Under the pieces are notes generated by a model. It worked only from the letters and a program-made list of their open reading frames with translations, was not told the DNA's origin and searched no databases. A DNA stretch of 64,000 nucleotides from Salinisphaera sp. T31B1 (GTDB lineage Bacteria > Pseudomonadota > Gammaproteobacteria > Nevskiales > Salinisphaeraceae), in contig NZ_APNH01000005.1 in assembly GCF_040361275.1 (NCBI RefSeq), positions 124,001 to 188,000 on the forward strand, written 5' to 3'. Each line of letters starts with the position of its first letter. Position 1 is the stretch's first letter. This document shows positions 38,774 through 47,257 of the stretch, one piece after another. Both the position numbers and the translations under genes were made by a program.

Positions 38774-40243
38774 TCAGCGACGCCAGAACGCCGGCGAGAG
38801 GATGACCAGCAGGGTGAACACTTCAAGACGGCCGAGCAGCATGGCCATGCACAGCACCCACTTGGCGATGCCCGGCAGGCCAGCCATGTTCGACGACACC
38901 TCGCCCAGGCCCGGACCGAGGTTGTTGATCGAGGCTGCGACCGCCGAAAACGCGGTGAGCTCACTCAGACCGGTCGATAGAAGGATCAGAAACATCACCA
39001 CGAACACGGTGATATAGACGGCGAAAAATCCCCAGACCGCCTGAATGACCCGGTCGGGGATCACCTTGCCGCTGATCTTGATCGGAATCTCGGCGTTGGG
39101 ATGAATCAACCGGCTGATCTCGCGCAATCCCTGCTTGGACAGAAGGATGAAGCGCACTACTTTCATGCCGCCGGTGGTCGACCCGGCACAGCCGCCCACG
39201 AAGCTGCCCAGCAGCAGAAACATCGGCAAAAAACTGGGCCAGAGCGAGTAATCGGTCGTCGTGAAGCCGGTCGTGGTGCCGATCGATACCACCTGGAACA
39301 TGGACTTGATGAACGCCGAGGGCAGCGACACGTACGTGCCGGAGACCATCAGCACCACCGTGGCCAGCAGGGTGGCTGCAGCGACCATGATCAAGAAGGT
39401 GCGCGTCTCGGCATCCTTCCAGTAGGTCAGCGGGTTGGCCGAACGCCAGACCATGAAATGCATGGAAAAACTGATGGAGCCTACGATCATGGCGATGATT
39501 GCGGCCAGTTCGATGACCGCGCTGTCGTGGTGCCCCAGCGATAGGTCGTGGTTGGAAAACCCCCCGGTGGCAATCGACGAGAACGCATGGCTGATGGCGT
39601 CGAAGCCGTTCATTCCGGCGAGCCAGAACACCAGCGCACAGAAGGCGGTCAGCGACAGATACAGGTACCAGAGTGCTTTGGCGGTTTCGCGAATACGCGG
39701 GGTGAGCTTGGAATCCTTGACCGGCCCCGGCGTTTCCGCGCGGTATAGCTGCATGCCGCCGACGCCCAGCATGGGTAGCACCGCCACCGCGAGCACGATG
39801 ATGCCCATGCCGCCCATCCAGTGCAGCAGCTGACGCCAGAACAGCACCGCGTGGGGCAGGGTGTCGAGCCCGGTAAGTACCGTCGCGCCGGTCGTGGTAA
39901 GCCCCGAGACCGATTCGAACACCGCGTCGGTGATGCCGATATCCGGGCGCGTGGCCAGATACAGCGGCACCGCGCCGAACAGGCTCAGCACCATCCAGAA
40001 CAGCACCACGACGAGAAAACCGTCGCGGATCTTGAGTTCACGCCGAACGTGACGAACCGGTAGCCACAACAGTACCCCGGTGCCGAGCGTGATCAGGAAA
40101 CCGATGCCGAAAGCGTCCGCCTCGCCGTCGCCGTAGACCAGGCCGAGGATCATGGGGATCAGCATGCTGGTGGAAAAAATCATCAGCAGCAGGCCCAGCA
40201 CCCGCTGCACCACGGCGAAATAGTAGTTCAGCTGCAGTCTCAT
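38774..40243 (-). CDS. trkH: Potassium uptake channel subunit TrkH
   Basis: The 489-residue membrane protein has four pore-loop repeats typical of TrkH/Ktr channels. Segments such as VSGLTTTGATVLTG, FSSIATGGFSNHD, SIGTTTGFTTTDYSLW and FVGGCAGSTTGGMKVVR carry the K+ filter glycines. It forms the membrane part of Trk with TrkA, encoded 37 bases upstream on the same strand. Potassium uptake through this system matters for osmotic adaptation. Confidence 0.96.
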   Translation of the reverse strand: MRLQLNYYFAVVQRVLGLLLMIFSTSMLIPMILGLVYGDGEADAFGIGFLITLGTGVLLWLPVRHVRRELKIRDGFLVVVLFWMVLSLFGAVPLYLATRPDIGITDAVFESVSGLTTTGATVLTGLDTLPHAVLFWRQLLHWMGGMGIIVLAVAVLPMLGVGGMQLYRAETPGPVKDSKLTPRIRETAKALWYLYLSLTAFCALVFWLAGMNGFDAISHAFSSIATGGFSNHDLSLGHHDSAVIELAAIIAMIVGSISFSMHFMVWRSANPLTYWKDAETRTFLIMVAAATLLATVVLMVSGTYVSLPSAFIKSMFQVVSIGTTTGFTTTDYSLWPSFLPMFLLLGSFVGGCAGSTTGGMKVVRFILLSKQGLREISRLIHPNAEIPIKISGKVIPDRVIQAVWGFFAVYITVFVVMFLILLSTGLSELTAFSAVAASINNLGPGLGEVSSNMAGLPGIAKWVLCMAMLLGRLEVFTLLVILSPAFWRR

Positions 40244-40280
40244 CGACGGTCCGCCGGGCCGCTAGGCCCGGACGCTGCGG

Positions 40281-41660
40281 CTAAACATACGACACGCCCA
40301 CCTGGAACAGCTTCTCGACATCGGCGGTGTATTTCTTATCGATGATGAACAGCATCACGTGATCGCCGGATTCGATCAGAGTGTCGTGGTGAGCGATGAG
40401 CACTTCGTCGCCGCGTGCGATGGCGCCGATGGTCGTGCCCGGCGGCAGCTTGATCTCCTCGATACGGCGGCCGACCACACGGGAGTTGTCCCGTTCGCCG
40501 TGGGCGATGGCCTCGATGGCTTCGGCCGCGCCGCGCCGCAGCGTATGTACGCGAACCACATCGCCGCGGCGCACGTGGGCCAGCAGCGCCGAGATGGTCG
40601 ACTGCTTGGGCGAGATCGCGATATCGATCTGCGTGCCGGAGGATTCGATGAGATCCACGTAGGCCAGCCGGTTGATCAGCGACATGGCCTTGCGCGCACC
40701 CAGGCGCTTGGCCAGCATCGCGGACAGGATATTGGCCTCGTCGTCGTTGGTGATCGCACAGAATACATCGACCGACTCGATATTCTCCTCGAGCAGCAAC
40801 GACTCGTTGGCGGCATCGCCCTTGAGCACGATCGAGCGATTGACCTTCTCGGACAGCCAGCCGGCTCGTTCGGGATTGTTCTCGATGATCTTGACCTGGC
40901 AATGATTTTCCAATGCCAGCGCAAGCCGCAGGCCGATATTGCCGCCGCCGGCGAGCATCACCCGCTTGACCGGGCGGTCGATCTTGCGCAGCTCGCTGAT
41001 CACCTGCTTGATGTTGCGGCGTGCGGCCACGAAGAAGACTTCGTCGTCGGCTTCGATGACCGTATCGCCCTGGGGGATCATCGGTTTGCCGCGGCGATAG
41101 ATCGCGACCACGCGCGTATCGGCTTGGGGCAGGTGCTCCCTGAGCGCGCGCAGTTCCTTGCCGACCAGCGGTCCGCCGTAGTAGGCCTTGACGCCCACGA
41201 CCTGGACCCGCCCCTCGGCGAAATCGACCACCTGCAGCGCACCCGGGTACTGCACCAGCCGCTTGATATAGTCGGTCACCAGCTGTTCCGGGCTGATGCT
41301 CATGTCGATCGGGATCGCGTCTTGATGGAACAGACGGCCTTCGACGAGATATTCGGAAGCGCGGATGCGCGCGATCTTGGTCGGCGTATGGAACAGCGTG
41401 TAGGCGATCTGGCAGGCCACCATGTTGATCTCGTCGGTGGCGGTGACCGCGATGATCATGTCGGCATCGTTGGCGCCGGCGTTGCGCAAGACATCCGGAT
41501 GCGCGGCATAGCCGTGGACGGCGCGGATGTCGAGCCGATCCTGGAGCGGGCGCAGCAGCGACTCGTCGGTATCCACCACGGTCACGTCGTTGGCCTCGTG
41601 CGCGAGATTCTCGGCGAGTGTCGCCCCCACCTCGCCGGCCCCCAGGATTATGATCTTCAT
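40281..41660 (-). CDS. trkA: Trk system regulatory NAD-binding protein TrkA
   Basis: The 459-residue peripheral protein has two RCK halves. The first begins [20 protein letters not shown] with [10 protein letters not shown], and the second has [18 protein letters not shown] with [14 protein letters not shown]. Each is followed by a TrkA-C domain. It gates TrkH in response to nucleotides. The start at 41660 gives the E. coli-like length (458). A strand switch separates it from hisI by 81 bases, which must hold two divergent promoters. Confidence 0.96.
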   Translation of the reverse strand: MKIIILGAGEVGATLAENLAHEANDVTVVDTDESLLRPLQDRLDIRAVHGYAAHPDVLRNAGANDADMIIAVTATDEINMVACQIAYTLFHTPTKIARIRASEYLVEGRLFHQDAIPIDMSISPEQLVTDYIKRLVQYPGALQVVDFAEGRVQVVGVKAYYGGPLVGKELRALREHLPQADTRVVAIYRRGKPMIPQGDTVIEADDEVFFVAARRNIKQVISELRKIDRPVKRVMLAGGGNIGLRLALALENHCQVKIIENNPERAGWLSEKVNRSIVLKGDAANESLLLEENIESVDVFCAITNDDEANILSAMLAKRLGARKAMSLINRLAYVDLIESSGTQIDIAISPKQSTISALLAHVRRGDVVRVHTLRRGAAEAIEAIAHGERDNSRVVGRRIEEIKLPPGTTIGAIARGDEVLIAHHDTLIESGDHVMLFIIDKKYTADVEKLFQVGVSYV

Positions 41661-41741
41661 GCGGCGCAACATTAGAGCGCGCCTTGTCCAGTTGCAACAG
41701 CTGACGTTGGCCTGTGTTCGTGATGCCAGCCAGGGCGTAAG

Positions 41742-42206
41742 ATGACGAACGACGAAAGGATTCCAAGAGACACCGTGAGTCGAGACAACCCCACCCCGCC
41801 CGCTGTCGGCTCCGACGCCGATTGGCTGGATCATGTCGCCTGGGACGCGCGCGGACTCGCGCCTGCCATCACCCAGTCCGTGGACAGCCATCGCGTGTTG
41901 ACGCTGGCCTGGATGAATCGTGAATCGCTCGCCGCGACCATCGAATCCGGCTATGCAACGTATTGGTCACGTTCGCGTGCCAAGCTGTGGCGCAAGGGCG
42001 AGACGTCAGGCAATCTTCAGCGTATTGTCGAAATCCGGCTGGATTGCGACAACGATGCGCTATTGCTGATCGTCGAGCAGATCGGCGGCGTCGCCTGTCA
42101 TACCGGCCGCGAGTCGTGTTTTTTCCAGGTTTACGACAATGGCCGCTGGGTCACACGCGATCCGGTCGTCGTCGATCCCCAGGCCATGTACGGTTTGCAT
42201 GAGTAA
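41742..42206 (+). CDS. hisI: Phosphoribosyl-AMP cyclohydrolase HisI
   Basis: The 154-residue enzyme has [28 protein letters not shown] (from VLTLAW to WSRSR), [14 protein letters not shown], the metal-binding [13 protein letters not shown] and the zinc-site [12 protein letters not shown]. It opens the ring of PR-AMP in step 3 of histidine synthesis. HisI and HisE are separate genes here, not fused as in E. coli. A GTG at 41775 is an alternative start. It overlaps hisE by 8 bases. Confidence 0.95.
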   Translation: MTNDERIPRDTVSRDNPTPPAVGSDADWLDHVAWDARGLAPAITQSVDSHRVLTLAWMNRESLAATIESGYATYWSRSRAKLWRKGETSGNLQRIVEIRLDCDNDALLLIVEQIGGVACHTGRESCFFQVYDNGRWVTRDPVVVDPQAMYGLHE

Positions 42207-42522
42207 TATCGATATCTTCACGGCTCTGGACAACGCATTGGCCCAACGGCGTCAGGCCGACCCGGCCAAGAGCTACACGGCGTCTTTGTATGCTGGTGGC
42301 ACGAGCGCGATCAACACCAAGATCACCGAAGAGGCCGGCGAAGTGGTGGAGGCCGCGCTCGAGGACGACGACGCCCATCTGGTGCACGAGGTCGCCGATC
42401 TCTGGTTTCACTGTATGGTGTTGCTGCAGTCACGCGGGCTCGACGTGAAGGCCGTCGAAGACGAACTCGCCCGGCGATTCGGCATCTCCGGGATACAGGA
42501 AAAGGCCGCCCGCTCGCGCTAG
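42199..42522 (+). CDS. hisE: Phosphoribosyl-ATP pyrophosphatase HisE
   Basis: The 107-residue all-alpha MazG-like protein reads [17 protein letters not shown] at its start, with [11 protein letters not shown] and the metal-binding [18 protein letters not shown] and [14 protein letters not shown]. It converts PR-ATP to PR-AMP, the step before HisI. The ATG at 42199 overlaps the end of hisI; a longer in-frame start at 42139 lies inside hisI and is rejected. Confidence 0.95.
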   Translation: MSNIDIFTALDNALAQRRQADPAKSYTASLYAGGTSAINTKITEEAGEVVEAALEDDDAHLVHEVADLWFHCMVLLQSRGLDVKAVEDELARRFGISGIQEKAARSR

Positions 42523-42553
42523 GCGCCGGGTCTACAATTCAGACGAGGTAATC

Positions 42554-42850
42554 ATGATTGGTGGTATCAGCATCTGGCAGCTTCTGATTCTTCTGGTAAT
42601 CGTCGTGCTGGTTTTCGGCACGAAGCGCTTGCGCAATCTCGGGGGCGATCTGGGTTCGGCGCTCAAGGACTTCCGTGGCGCCATGAAGGACAGCGAACAC
42701 GATGACGACAGCACGACCCAGGACGCCCGCAAGCGCCCTGAAGATCCGCAGCTCGTCGACGAACTGGGCAAGACCAAGCCCAATACCGGCCCCGTCGAAG
42801 AGGCGCGCCAGCGCAACCCCCATCGTGAGGAATCCGATCGGCACGATTAG
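42554..42850 (+). CDS. tatA: Sec-independent translocase subunit TatA
   Basis: The 98-residue protein has one N-terminal membrane helix ([16 protein letters not shown]), the hinge [20 protein letters not shown] forming the amphipathic helix, and a charged, disordered tail. TatA oligomers form the pore that moves folded proteins. It starts tatABC immediately after hisI-hisE, a common order in proteobacteria. Confidence 0.96.
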   Translation: MIGGISIWQLLILLVIVVLVFGTKRLRNLGGDLGSALKDFRGAMKDSEHDDDSTTQDARKRPEDPQLVDELGKTKPNTGPVEEARQRNPHREESDRHD

Positions 42851-42892
42851 AGAACGTTCCATGCCGCACCGATTGTCTACCGCCGAGGCGTC

Positions 42893-43318
42893 ATGTTCGA
42901 CGTAGGTTTCTGGGAGCTTGCGCTGATGGCCGTGATCGGCCTGATCGTGCTGGGCCCGGAGCGGCTGCCCGTGGTCGCCCGTACCCTTGGCACCTGGATT
43001 GGCCGTGCCAAGGGTTATGTACGCGGGCTGACCAGTGAGCTCGAGCGCGAAGTCAATGTCGACGATCTGCGCTCGCAGGTACGGCGCGCCCGCGAGCAGA
43101 TCGAGGCCGATACGCGCGAGACCGCCAGCCAGGTCAAGACTTCGGTCGATCCGGACGCGCCGCGCTCGCGCGCCGAAGCCACCGCCCGCATGAGCGAGCG
43201 TGGCGAACCCACCCAGGCCCGCACCGCTTCGCCGGACGATTCACAGTCATCCCCGGGCGAACAGGACACGACCAACCCGGTGGCCGATGCCGCCCGGCAT
43301 GACGATCGACATTCATGA
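42893..43318 (+). CDS. tatB: Sec-independent translocase subunit TatB
   Basis: The 141-residue protein starts MFDVGFWELALMAVIGLIVL, the TatB membrane helix, followed by GPERLPVVARTLGTWIGRAKG, the TatB version of the amphipathic helix with its conserved Gly-Pro-Glu. A long charged tail follows. TatB with TatC forms the receptor for twin-arginine signals. Its stop overlaps the tatC ATG. Confidence 0.95.
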   Translation: MFDVGFWELALMAVIGLIVLGPERLPVVARTLGTWIGRAKGYVRGLTSELEREVNVDDLRSQVRRAREQIEADTRETASQVKTSVDPDAPRSRAEATARMSERGEPTQARTASPDDSQSSPGEQDTTNPVADAARHDDRHS

Positions 43319-44094
43319 GCCACGATGATTTCCAGGCCGAAGAACAGCCGCTGATCGCGCATCTGCTGGAACTGCGTACACGGTTGTTGCGTATCGTGAT
43401 CGGCATCCTGATCGTATTCGTGCCCGCGGCTTATTTCGCCCGCGATCTGTTCACGTTCCTGTCCGGGCCGCTGCTGTCGCACATGCCGGTGGGCAACAGT
43501 CTGATCGCGACCGGCGTAGCGGCGCCGTTTCTGGCACCGTTCAAACTGGCGATGCTGGTCTCGGTCGCGCTGTCGCTGCCGTGGACTCTATATCAGATAT
43601 GGATGTTCGTCGCCCCCGGGCTCTATGCGCAGGAAAAACGCCTGGTCACGCCACTGCTGATCTCCAGCACGGGGCTGTTCTATCTGGGGATGGCGTTCGC
43701 CTATTACGTGGTCTTCCCCGTGGTGTTCGGGTTTTTCATCTCGGTCGCGCCGGCCGGCGTGGCGGTCATGACCGACATCTCGGCGTATCTGGACTTCGTG
43801 CTGGGCATGTTCATGGCGTTCGGCATCGCTTTCGAACTGCCGGTGGCGATTTTCCTGATCGTCTGGGCCGGTTTCGTTACGCCCCGCCAGCTGGCCAGTT
43901 ACCGGGCGTATATCGTGGTGGCGGCCTTCGGCGTGGGAATGCTGCTGACCCCGCCCGATGTGATATCGCAGACGCTGCTGGCCGTGCCGATCTATCTGCT
44001 CTACGAGATCGGGATCTGGATGGCGCGCCTGTTCGTGCCCGGTATGAAGGAAGTCGAGGCGCAGCAGGATGAACAGCGGCGCGACAACGGTTAG
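43315..44094 (+). CDS. tatC: Sec-independent translocase subunit TatC
   Basis: The 259-residue membrane protein has six helices. It includes the N-terminal HLLELRTRLLRIVIG, the periplasmic loop with SGPLLSHMP and GVAAPFLAPFKLAML, LYQIWMFVAPGLYAQEKR, and FGIAFELPVAIFLIVW with the conserved glutamate. It recognises the twin-arginine signal peptide. The ATG overlaps the TatB stop (ATGA). Confidence 0.97.
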   Translation: MSHDDFQAEEQPLIAHLLELRTRLLRIVIGILIVFVPAAYFARDLFTFLSGPLLSHMPVGNSLIATGVAAPFLAPFKLAMLVSVALSLPWTLYQIWMFVAPGLYAQEKRLVTPLLISSTGLFYLGMAFAYYVVFPVVFGFFISVAPAGVAVMTDISAYLDFVLGMFMAFGIAFELPVAIFLIVWAGFVTPRQLASYRAYIVVAAFGVGMLLTPPDVISQTLLAVPIYLLYEIGIWMARLFVPGMKEVEAQQDEQRRDNG

Positions 44095-44189
44095 ACCGGT
44101 TCCGTCGGCCGGGGCTTAAGCAGGCATTCAGATCGATGGCGTAGTGTGGTGGCGGTAATTCGCAGACGACCCGACAAGGAAGGGTAGTT

Positions 44190-44873
44190 ATGTTCAAGAA
44201 AACCGCAATTGCGCTCAGTCTGGCCATGGTGGCCGGGTCCGGCCTCGCGGCCCAGGGCAGCGCCATGAGTGGCAGCGCCTCGGCGTCGGGTATGGATCAA
44301 AACGCCAACGTCGATGCCTCAGTCGCGGCCCAGTTCCGCTCGCTCGACACCAACGGCGACGGCGTGATCAGTCGCTCCGAAGCGTCGAAAGATCCTGCCC
44401 TGGCCAAGGCATACGACTCGTTCGATACCTCGGCCACGATGGAGGCCGACGCCCGACAGAACGGTCCGGTGGGTGGTATCACGCTGGAACAGTACGAGGC
44501 CGGCATGCAGGCGGCACATTCGAATGCCGGCGTCGTCGGGGATTCGGTGTCCGGTGGGCAGACCTATATCATGATGAAGGACGGCTCGAAACGGCTCAAG
44601 AGCGACACATCGAACGCTCAGCAGCGCATGCGCAGCGGCGCATCGAACATGCAGGAGCGCGCCGGCGGTGCCATGTCGTCGTCGAGCCAGCGCATGCAGC
44701 AGGGCGTAGGACAGGCGTCCGACACCATGCATGAAAAAACCATGCGGCGTGCCAGCGATGGCTATGACAAGGCCCGCACAACCGGTAGCGATACCTACGA
44801 CAGCGCGCGCGGTACGGCCGGCGATGCGGGTATGCGGAGTCAGGGCGAAGTGCACGAGCAGGCCAACTACTAG
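44190..44873 (+). CDS. Exported EF-hand protein with repetitive glutamine/methionine-rich tail
   Basis: The 227-residue product has a signal peptide (MFKKTAIALSLAMVAGSGLAA). One canonical EF-hand loop, DTNGDGVISRSE at residues 53-64, has Asp/Asn/Asp ligands and a final Glu. Residues about 140-220 are a low-complexity amphipathic stretch rich in Ser, Gln, Met, Arg and Asp (QQRMRSG, MQERAGG, SQRMQQG, YDKARTT, YDSARGT), resembling helical stress or adhesion tails. A GGAAGGG ribosome binding site precedes the ATG. It is a lone gene ended by a strong terminator. Calcium binding is likely; function is unknown. Confidence 0.8.
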   Translation: MFKKTAIALSLAMVAGSGLAAQGSAMSGSASASGMDQNANVDASVAAQFRSLDTNGDGVISRSEASKDPALAKAYDSFDTSATMEADARQNGPVGGITLEQYEAGMQAAHSNAGVVGDSVSGGQTYIMMKDGSKRLKSDTSNAQQRMRSGASNMQERAGGAMSSSSQRMQQGVGQASDTMHEKTMRRASDGYDKARTTGSDTYDSARGTAGDAGMRSQGEVHEQANY

Positions 44874-44915
44874 TCCGCCATCGCGCTGCAGGCGTGAGCG
44901 TGCGTACGCTTAGGC

Positions 44916-44945
44916 GCCCGCATCCCCGGGGATGCGGGCTTTTTT
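44916..44945 (+). terminator. Strong intrinsic terminator after the EF-hand gene
   Basis: GCCCGCATCCCC pairs perfectly with GGGGATGCGGGC and is followed by six T residues. Confidence 0.9.
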
Positions 44946-45020
44946 GTGTTCGGCGCCAGCGACCCGCGCCCATCGGCCGCAGTGCATCCTGAGCGAGCGG
45001 CGGTACGTAGAATCGCGCCT

Positions 45021-45191
45021 ATGAACATCAAACCTTGGTCATCGGCACCCGGCTGGGGCGGCCTCGCGCACGAGTCATCGGTCCCTCGTGGGCGCCAGTG
45101 GACGCTTGATCGTTGCCGACACGCGCAGCGAGCGGCCCTGTGGGATGTCCATGGTCGTGGCGCAGCACCGGCCTCGCGGTGGGCAGTTTGA
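45021..45191 (+). CDS. Doubtful 56-codon ORF ahead of the sirtuin gene
   Basis: An ATG frame of 56 codons ends in a TGA that overlaps the candidate TTG start of the sirtuin gene (TTGA). It has no clear ribosome binding site, no recognised domain and a composition rich in Trp, Arg and Ala. It could be a leader peptide coupled to the sirtuin, or simply the 5' untranslated region. Listed because this stretch holds nothing else. Confidence 0.2.
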   Translation: MNIKPWSSAPGWGGLAHESSVPRGRQWTLDRCRHAQRAALWDVHGRGAAPASRWAV

Positions 45192-46036
45192 ACTCTGGAC
45201 CGGAGGCTGACGTCGATCGGCTGCGGGCGTTCATCGACGATCATCCCCGTTTGTTCGTGCTGACCGGCGCCGGAATCAGCACCGACTCGGGTATTCCGGA
45301 CTACCGAGACCGCGACGGTGGCTGGAAGGGCGCCACGCCGATACAGCACCAGGAATTCGTGCGACAGGCGGCCAAGCGACAGCGCTATTGGGCGCGCAGT
45401 ATGGCGGGCTGGCCACCGGTCGCCCGAGCGCGACCGAACGCCGCGCATCACGCGCTGGCCGCGCTCGTTTCGAGTGGCCGAACCGCCGCCCTCGTGACTC
45501 AGAATGTGGACGGACTGCATCAAGCCGCGGGTGCCCGTGGGGTAGTGGATCTGCACGGCCGGCTGGACCGCGTGATCTGTCTCGATTGCAACACACGTCT
45601 GTCCCGTCATCGCGTCCAACAGATGCTCATCGCGCACAACGGTGATTGGCTGGCCGACGCCGGCGCCATCCGTCCCGATGGCGATATCGAACTCGGAGCG
45701 GTCGATTACAGCCGGTTCCGAGTGCCCGACTGTCCTGTCTGTGGCGGCGTCTTGAAACCGGACGTGGTGTTTTTCGGCGGATCGGTGCCTCGGCCGGTCG
45801 TCAACCGGGCCTGGGCGGGGCTGGCACACGCGGATGCGGTGCTTGTCGCGGGATCGTCCCTCATGGTCTGGTCGGGATTTCGCTTCGTGCGCGATGCGGC
45901 GCGGCGGGGACTGCCCATACTCGCGGTCAACCGCGGCCGCACACGCGCCGACGATCTGATCGACTGCAAGCTCGAAGGCGATTGCGCCGAACTGCTCGGC
46001 GCGGCGATCCGTCCGGCGCATGTGGGGCCAGACTGA
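45179..46036 (+). CDS. NAD-dependent protein deacylase, sirtuin (Sir2) family
   Basis: From the GTG at 45179 the product has 285 residues. It carries GAGIS at about 30-34 with TDSGIPDYRD, TQNVDGLHQ at about 107, and the catalytic histidine in VDLHGRL near 126. Two zinc-binding Cys pairs are CLDC (134-137) and CPVC (185-188). KPDVVFFGGSVP and AGSSLMVWSG complete the NAD site. The wording fits class II (SIRT4-like) sirtuins, which may remove lipoyl, biotinyl or other acyl groups. The start is unsure: GTG 45179 or TTG 45188. Confidence 0.9.
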   Translation: MGSLNSGPEADVDRLRAFIDDHPRLFVLTGAGISTDSGIPDYRDRDGGWKGATPIQHQEFVRQAAKRQRYWARSMAGWPPVARARPNAAHHALAALVSSGRTAALVTQNVDGLHQAAGARGVVDLHGRLDRVICLDCNTRLSRHRVQQMLIAHNGDWLADAGAIRPDGDIELGAVDYSRFRVPDCPVCGGVLKPDVVFFGGSVPRPVVNRAWAGLAHADAVLVAGSSLMVWSGFRFVRDAARRGLPILAVNRGRTRADDLIDCKLEGDCAELLGAAIRPAHVGPD

Positions 46037-46062
46037 GCCCGAGCCCGCCGGCGGCGCAGTCG

Positions 46063-46167
46063 TCAGCGCAATTCGCCGCTGCCGTCGATATGGCCGAACG
46101 GAATGCCGCCCACGACGAGCCGGGCCGCGATAACATAGCCGATAAATTCCAGATGCCGTCGGATCAT
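46063..46167 (-). CDS. Candidate 34-residue membrane microprotein
   Basis: On the minus strand an ATG at 46167 follows GGAGG by 8 bases, one of the best Shine-Dalgarno sites in the window. It opens a 34-codon frame starting MIRRHLEFIGYVIAARLVVG and ending FGHIDGSGELR. The middle could be one short hydrophobic helix after a basic N-terminus, as in small membrane proteins. It lies alone on its strand between the sirtuin and ROK genes. No family is recognised, and the same frame continues upstream as antisense of the ROK gene, so it may be chance. Confidence 0.35.
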   Translation of the reverse strand: MIRRHLEFIGYVIAARLVVGGIPFGHIDGSGELR

Positions 46168-46263
46168 GTTCGCCACCTCCGCATGCTTGGACCCGTTACC
46201 TCCCGGATCGTTCGTCAGAATGGATCGCCCGCATGACGAGCGCATGACATGAAGGGCAGCGCA

Positions 46264-47181
46264 ATGCGGCTCGGCGTGGACCTCGGAGGCACCAAGATCG
46301 CCGGCATCGTGCTCGGCGAAGGAGACCGCGTCGTGGCCGAGCGGCGCGTAGATACCCCTTCCGGCGACTACCGCGCGACCATCGCTGCGATCAAGGCGTT
46401 GGTCGATGCGCTCGAGTCGGAGGCGGGGGTGGAGAGATTGCCGCTGGGAATTGGTACGCCAGGCAGTGTCGTACCGGGCACGCGCCGCATGCGAAACGCG
46501 AACTCGCAATGCCTGAATGGCCGGCCGCTGGCCGACGACCTGCAGTGCGCGCTGGCGCGAGAGGTTCGTATCGCCAACGATGCCGACTGTCTGGCGCTGT
46601 CGGAAGCCCATGACGGAGCCGCGGCGGGTGCGGCCAGCGTGTTCGGCGTGATTCTGGGTACCGGCGTCGGCGGCGGCGTGATCGTCGAGGGTCGGCCGCT
46701 GCGCGGCTGCAACGGTCTGGTCGGCGAGTGGGGCCATATCAACCTGCCATGGCCGACCGCCTCGGAGGCGCGACAGCCGCCTCGGTGCTGGTGCGGGCTC
46801 GACGGGTGTCTGGAGACCTGGCTCTCCGGGCCCGGCATGAGTGCTGATCATCTGCGCCGCGGCGGCAGCCGTCTCGATGCCGAGGAGATCGTTGCGCGCG
46901 CCGAGGCCGGTGAGCGTCTGGCCGGTGCTACGCTGCGCGCCTGGCTCAGGCGGGTCGCCCGGGCGATGGCGCTGGTGATCAATCTCATCGACCCCGAGGC
47001 GATCGTGGTCGGCGGCGGATTGTCCCAGATTCGCTGGTTGTACAGCGAAGTGCCCAAGATCTGGACCGAGCACGTTTTCGCCGATGGCATCGAGACCCGT
47101 TTGCTGCCGGCACTACACGGCGACGCCTCGGGTGTACGCGGTGCCGCCCGGCTCTGGCCGATGGATACGACGACCGCCTGA
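46264..47181 (+). CDS. ROK-family sugar kinase
   Basis: The 305-residue protein has LGVDLGGTKIAGIV at the start (ATP site), the catalytic-base region in IANDADCLALSEAHDG, VILGTGVGGGVIV, GEWGHINL, and the ROK zinc motif CWCGLDGCLETWLSG (about 175-189). It probably phosphorylates a hexose or N-acetylhexosamine, such as fructose, glucose or GlcNAc; the precise sugar is not visible. The ATG at 46264 has AAGG 8 bases before it and is preferred over 46249. It lies downstream of the sirtuin but separated by 227 bases. Confidence 0.9.
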   Translation: MRLGVDLGGTKIAGIVLGEGDRVVAERRVDTPSGDYRATIAAIKALVDALESEAGVERLPLGIGTPGSVVPGTRRMRNANSQCLNGRPLADDLQCALAREVRIANDADCLALSEAHDGAAAGAASVFGVILGTGVGGGVIVEGRPLRGCNGLVGEWGHINLPWPTASEARQPPRCWCGLDGCLETWLSGPGMSADHLRRGGSRLDAEEIVARAEAGERLAGATLRAWLRRVARAMALVINLIDPEAIVVGGGLSQIRWLYSEVPKIWTEHVFADGIETRLLPALHGDASGVRGAARLWPMDTTTA

Positions 47182-47206
47182 GACGCCTCGGCGAGCGTGC
47201 GCCCGG

Positions 47207-47223
47207 CATAAGCAAACCTTAAG
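47207..47223 (+). promoter_or_regulatory. Direct-repeat box (CATAAG-N5-CTTAAG) in the operon promoter
   Basis: CATAAG at 47207-47212 and CTTAAG at 47218-47223 form an 11-base-period direct repeat, the architecture bound by OmpR-class regulators of the PmrA/QseB type. A -10-like TAATCT lies at 47234-47239, which puts the repeat over the -35 position, as in activator-dependent promoters. The operon that follows encodes a response regulator of this type at 51523-52206, so autoregulation is likely. Confidence 0.5.
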
Positions 47224-47257
47224 TTTCGCTGTCTAATCTCGGCCGCATCATCCACGG

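Noticed and set aside
40359..41675. A 438-codon frame antisense to trkA
   Set aside because: Composition artefact of the opposite strand; no ribosome binding site or domain.
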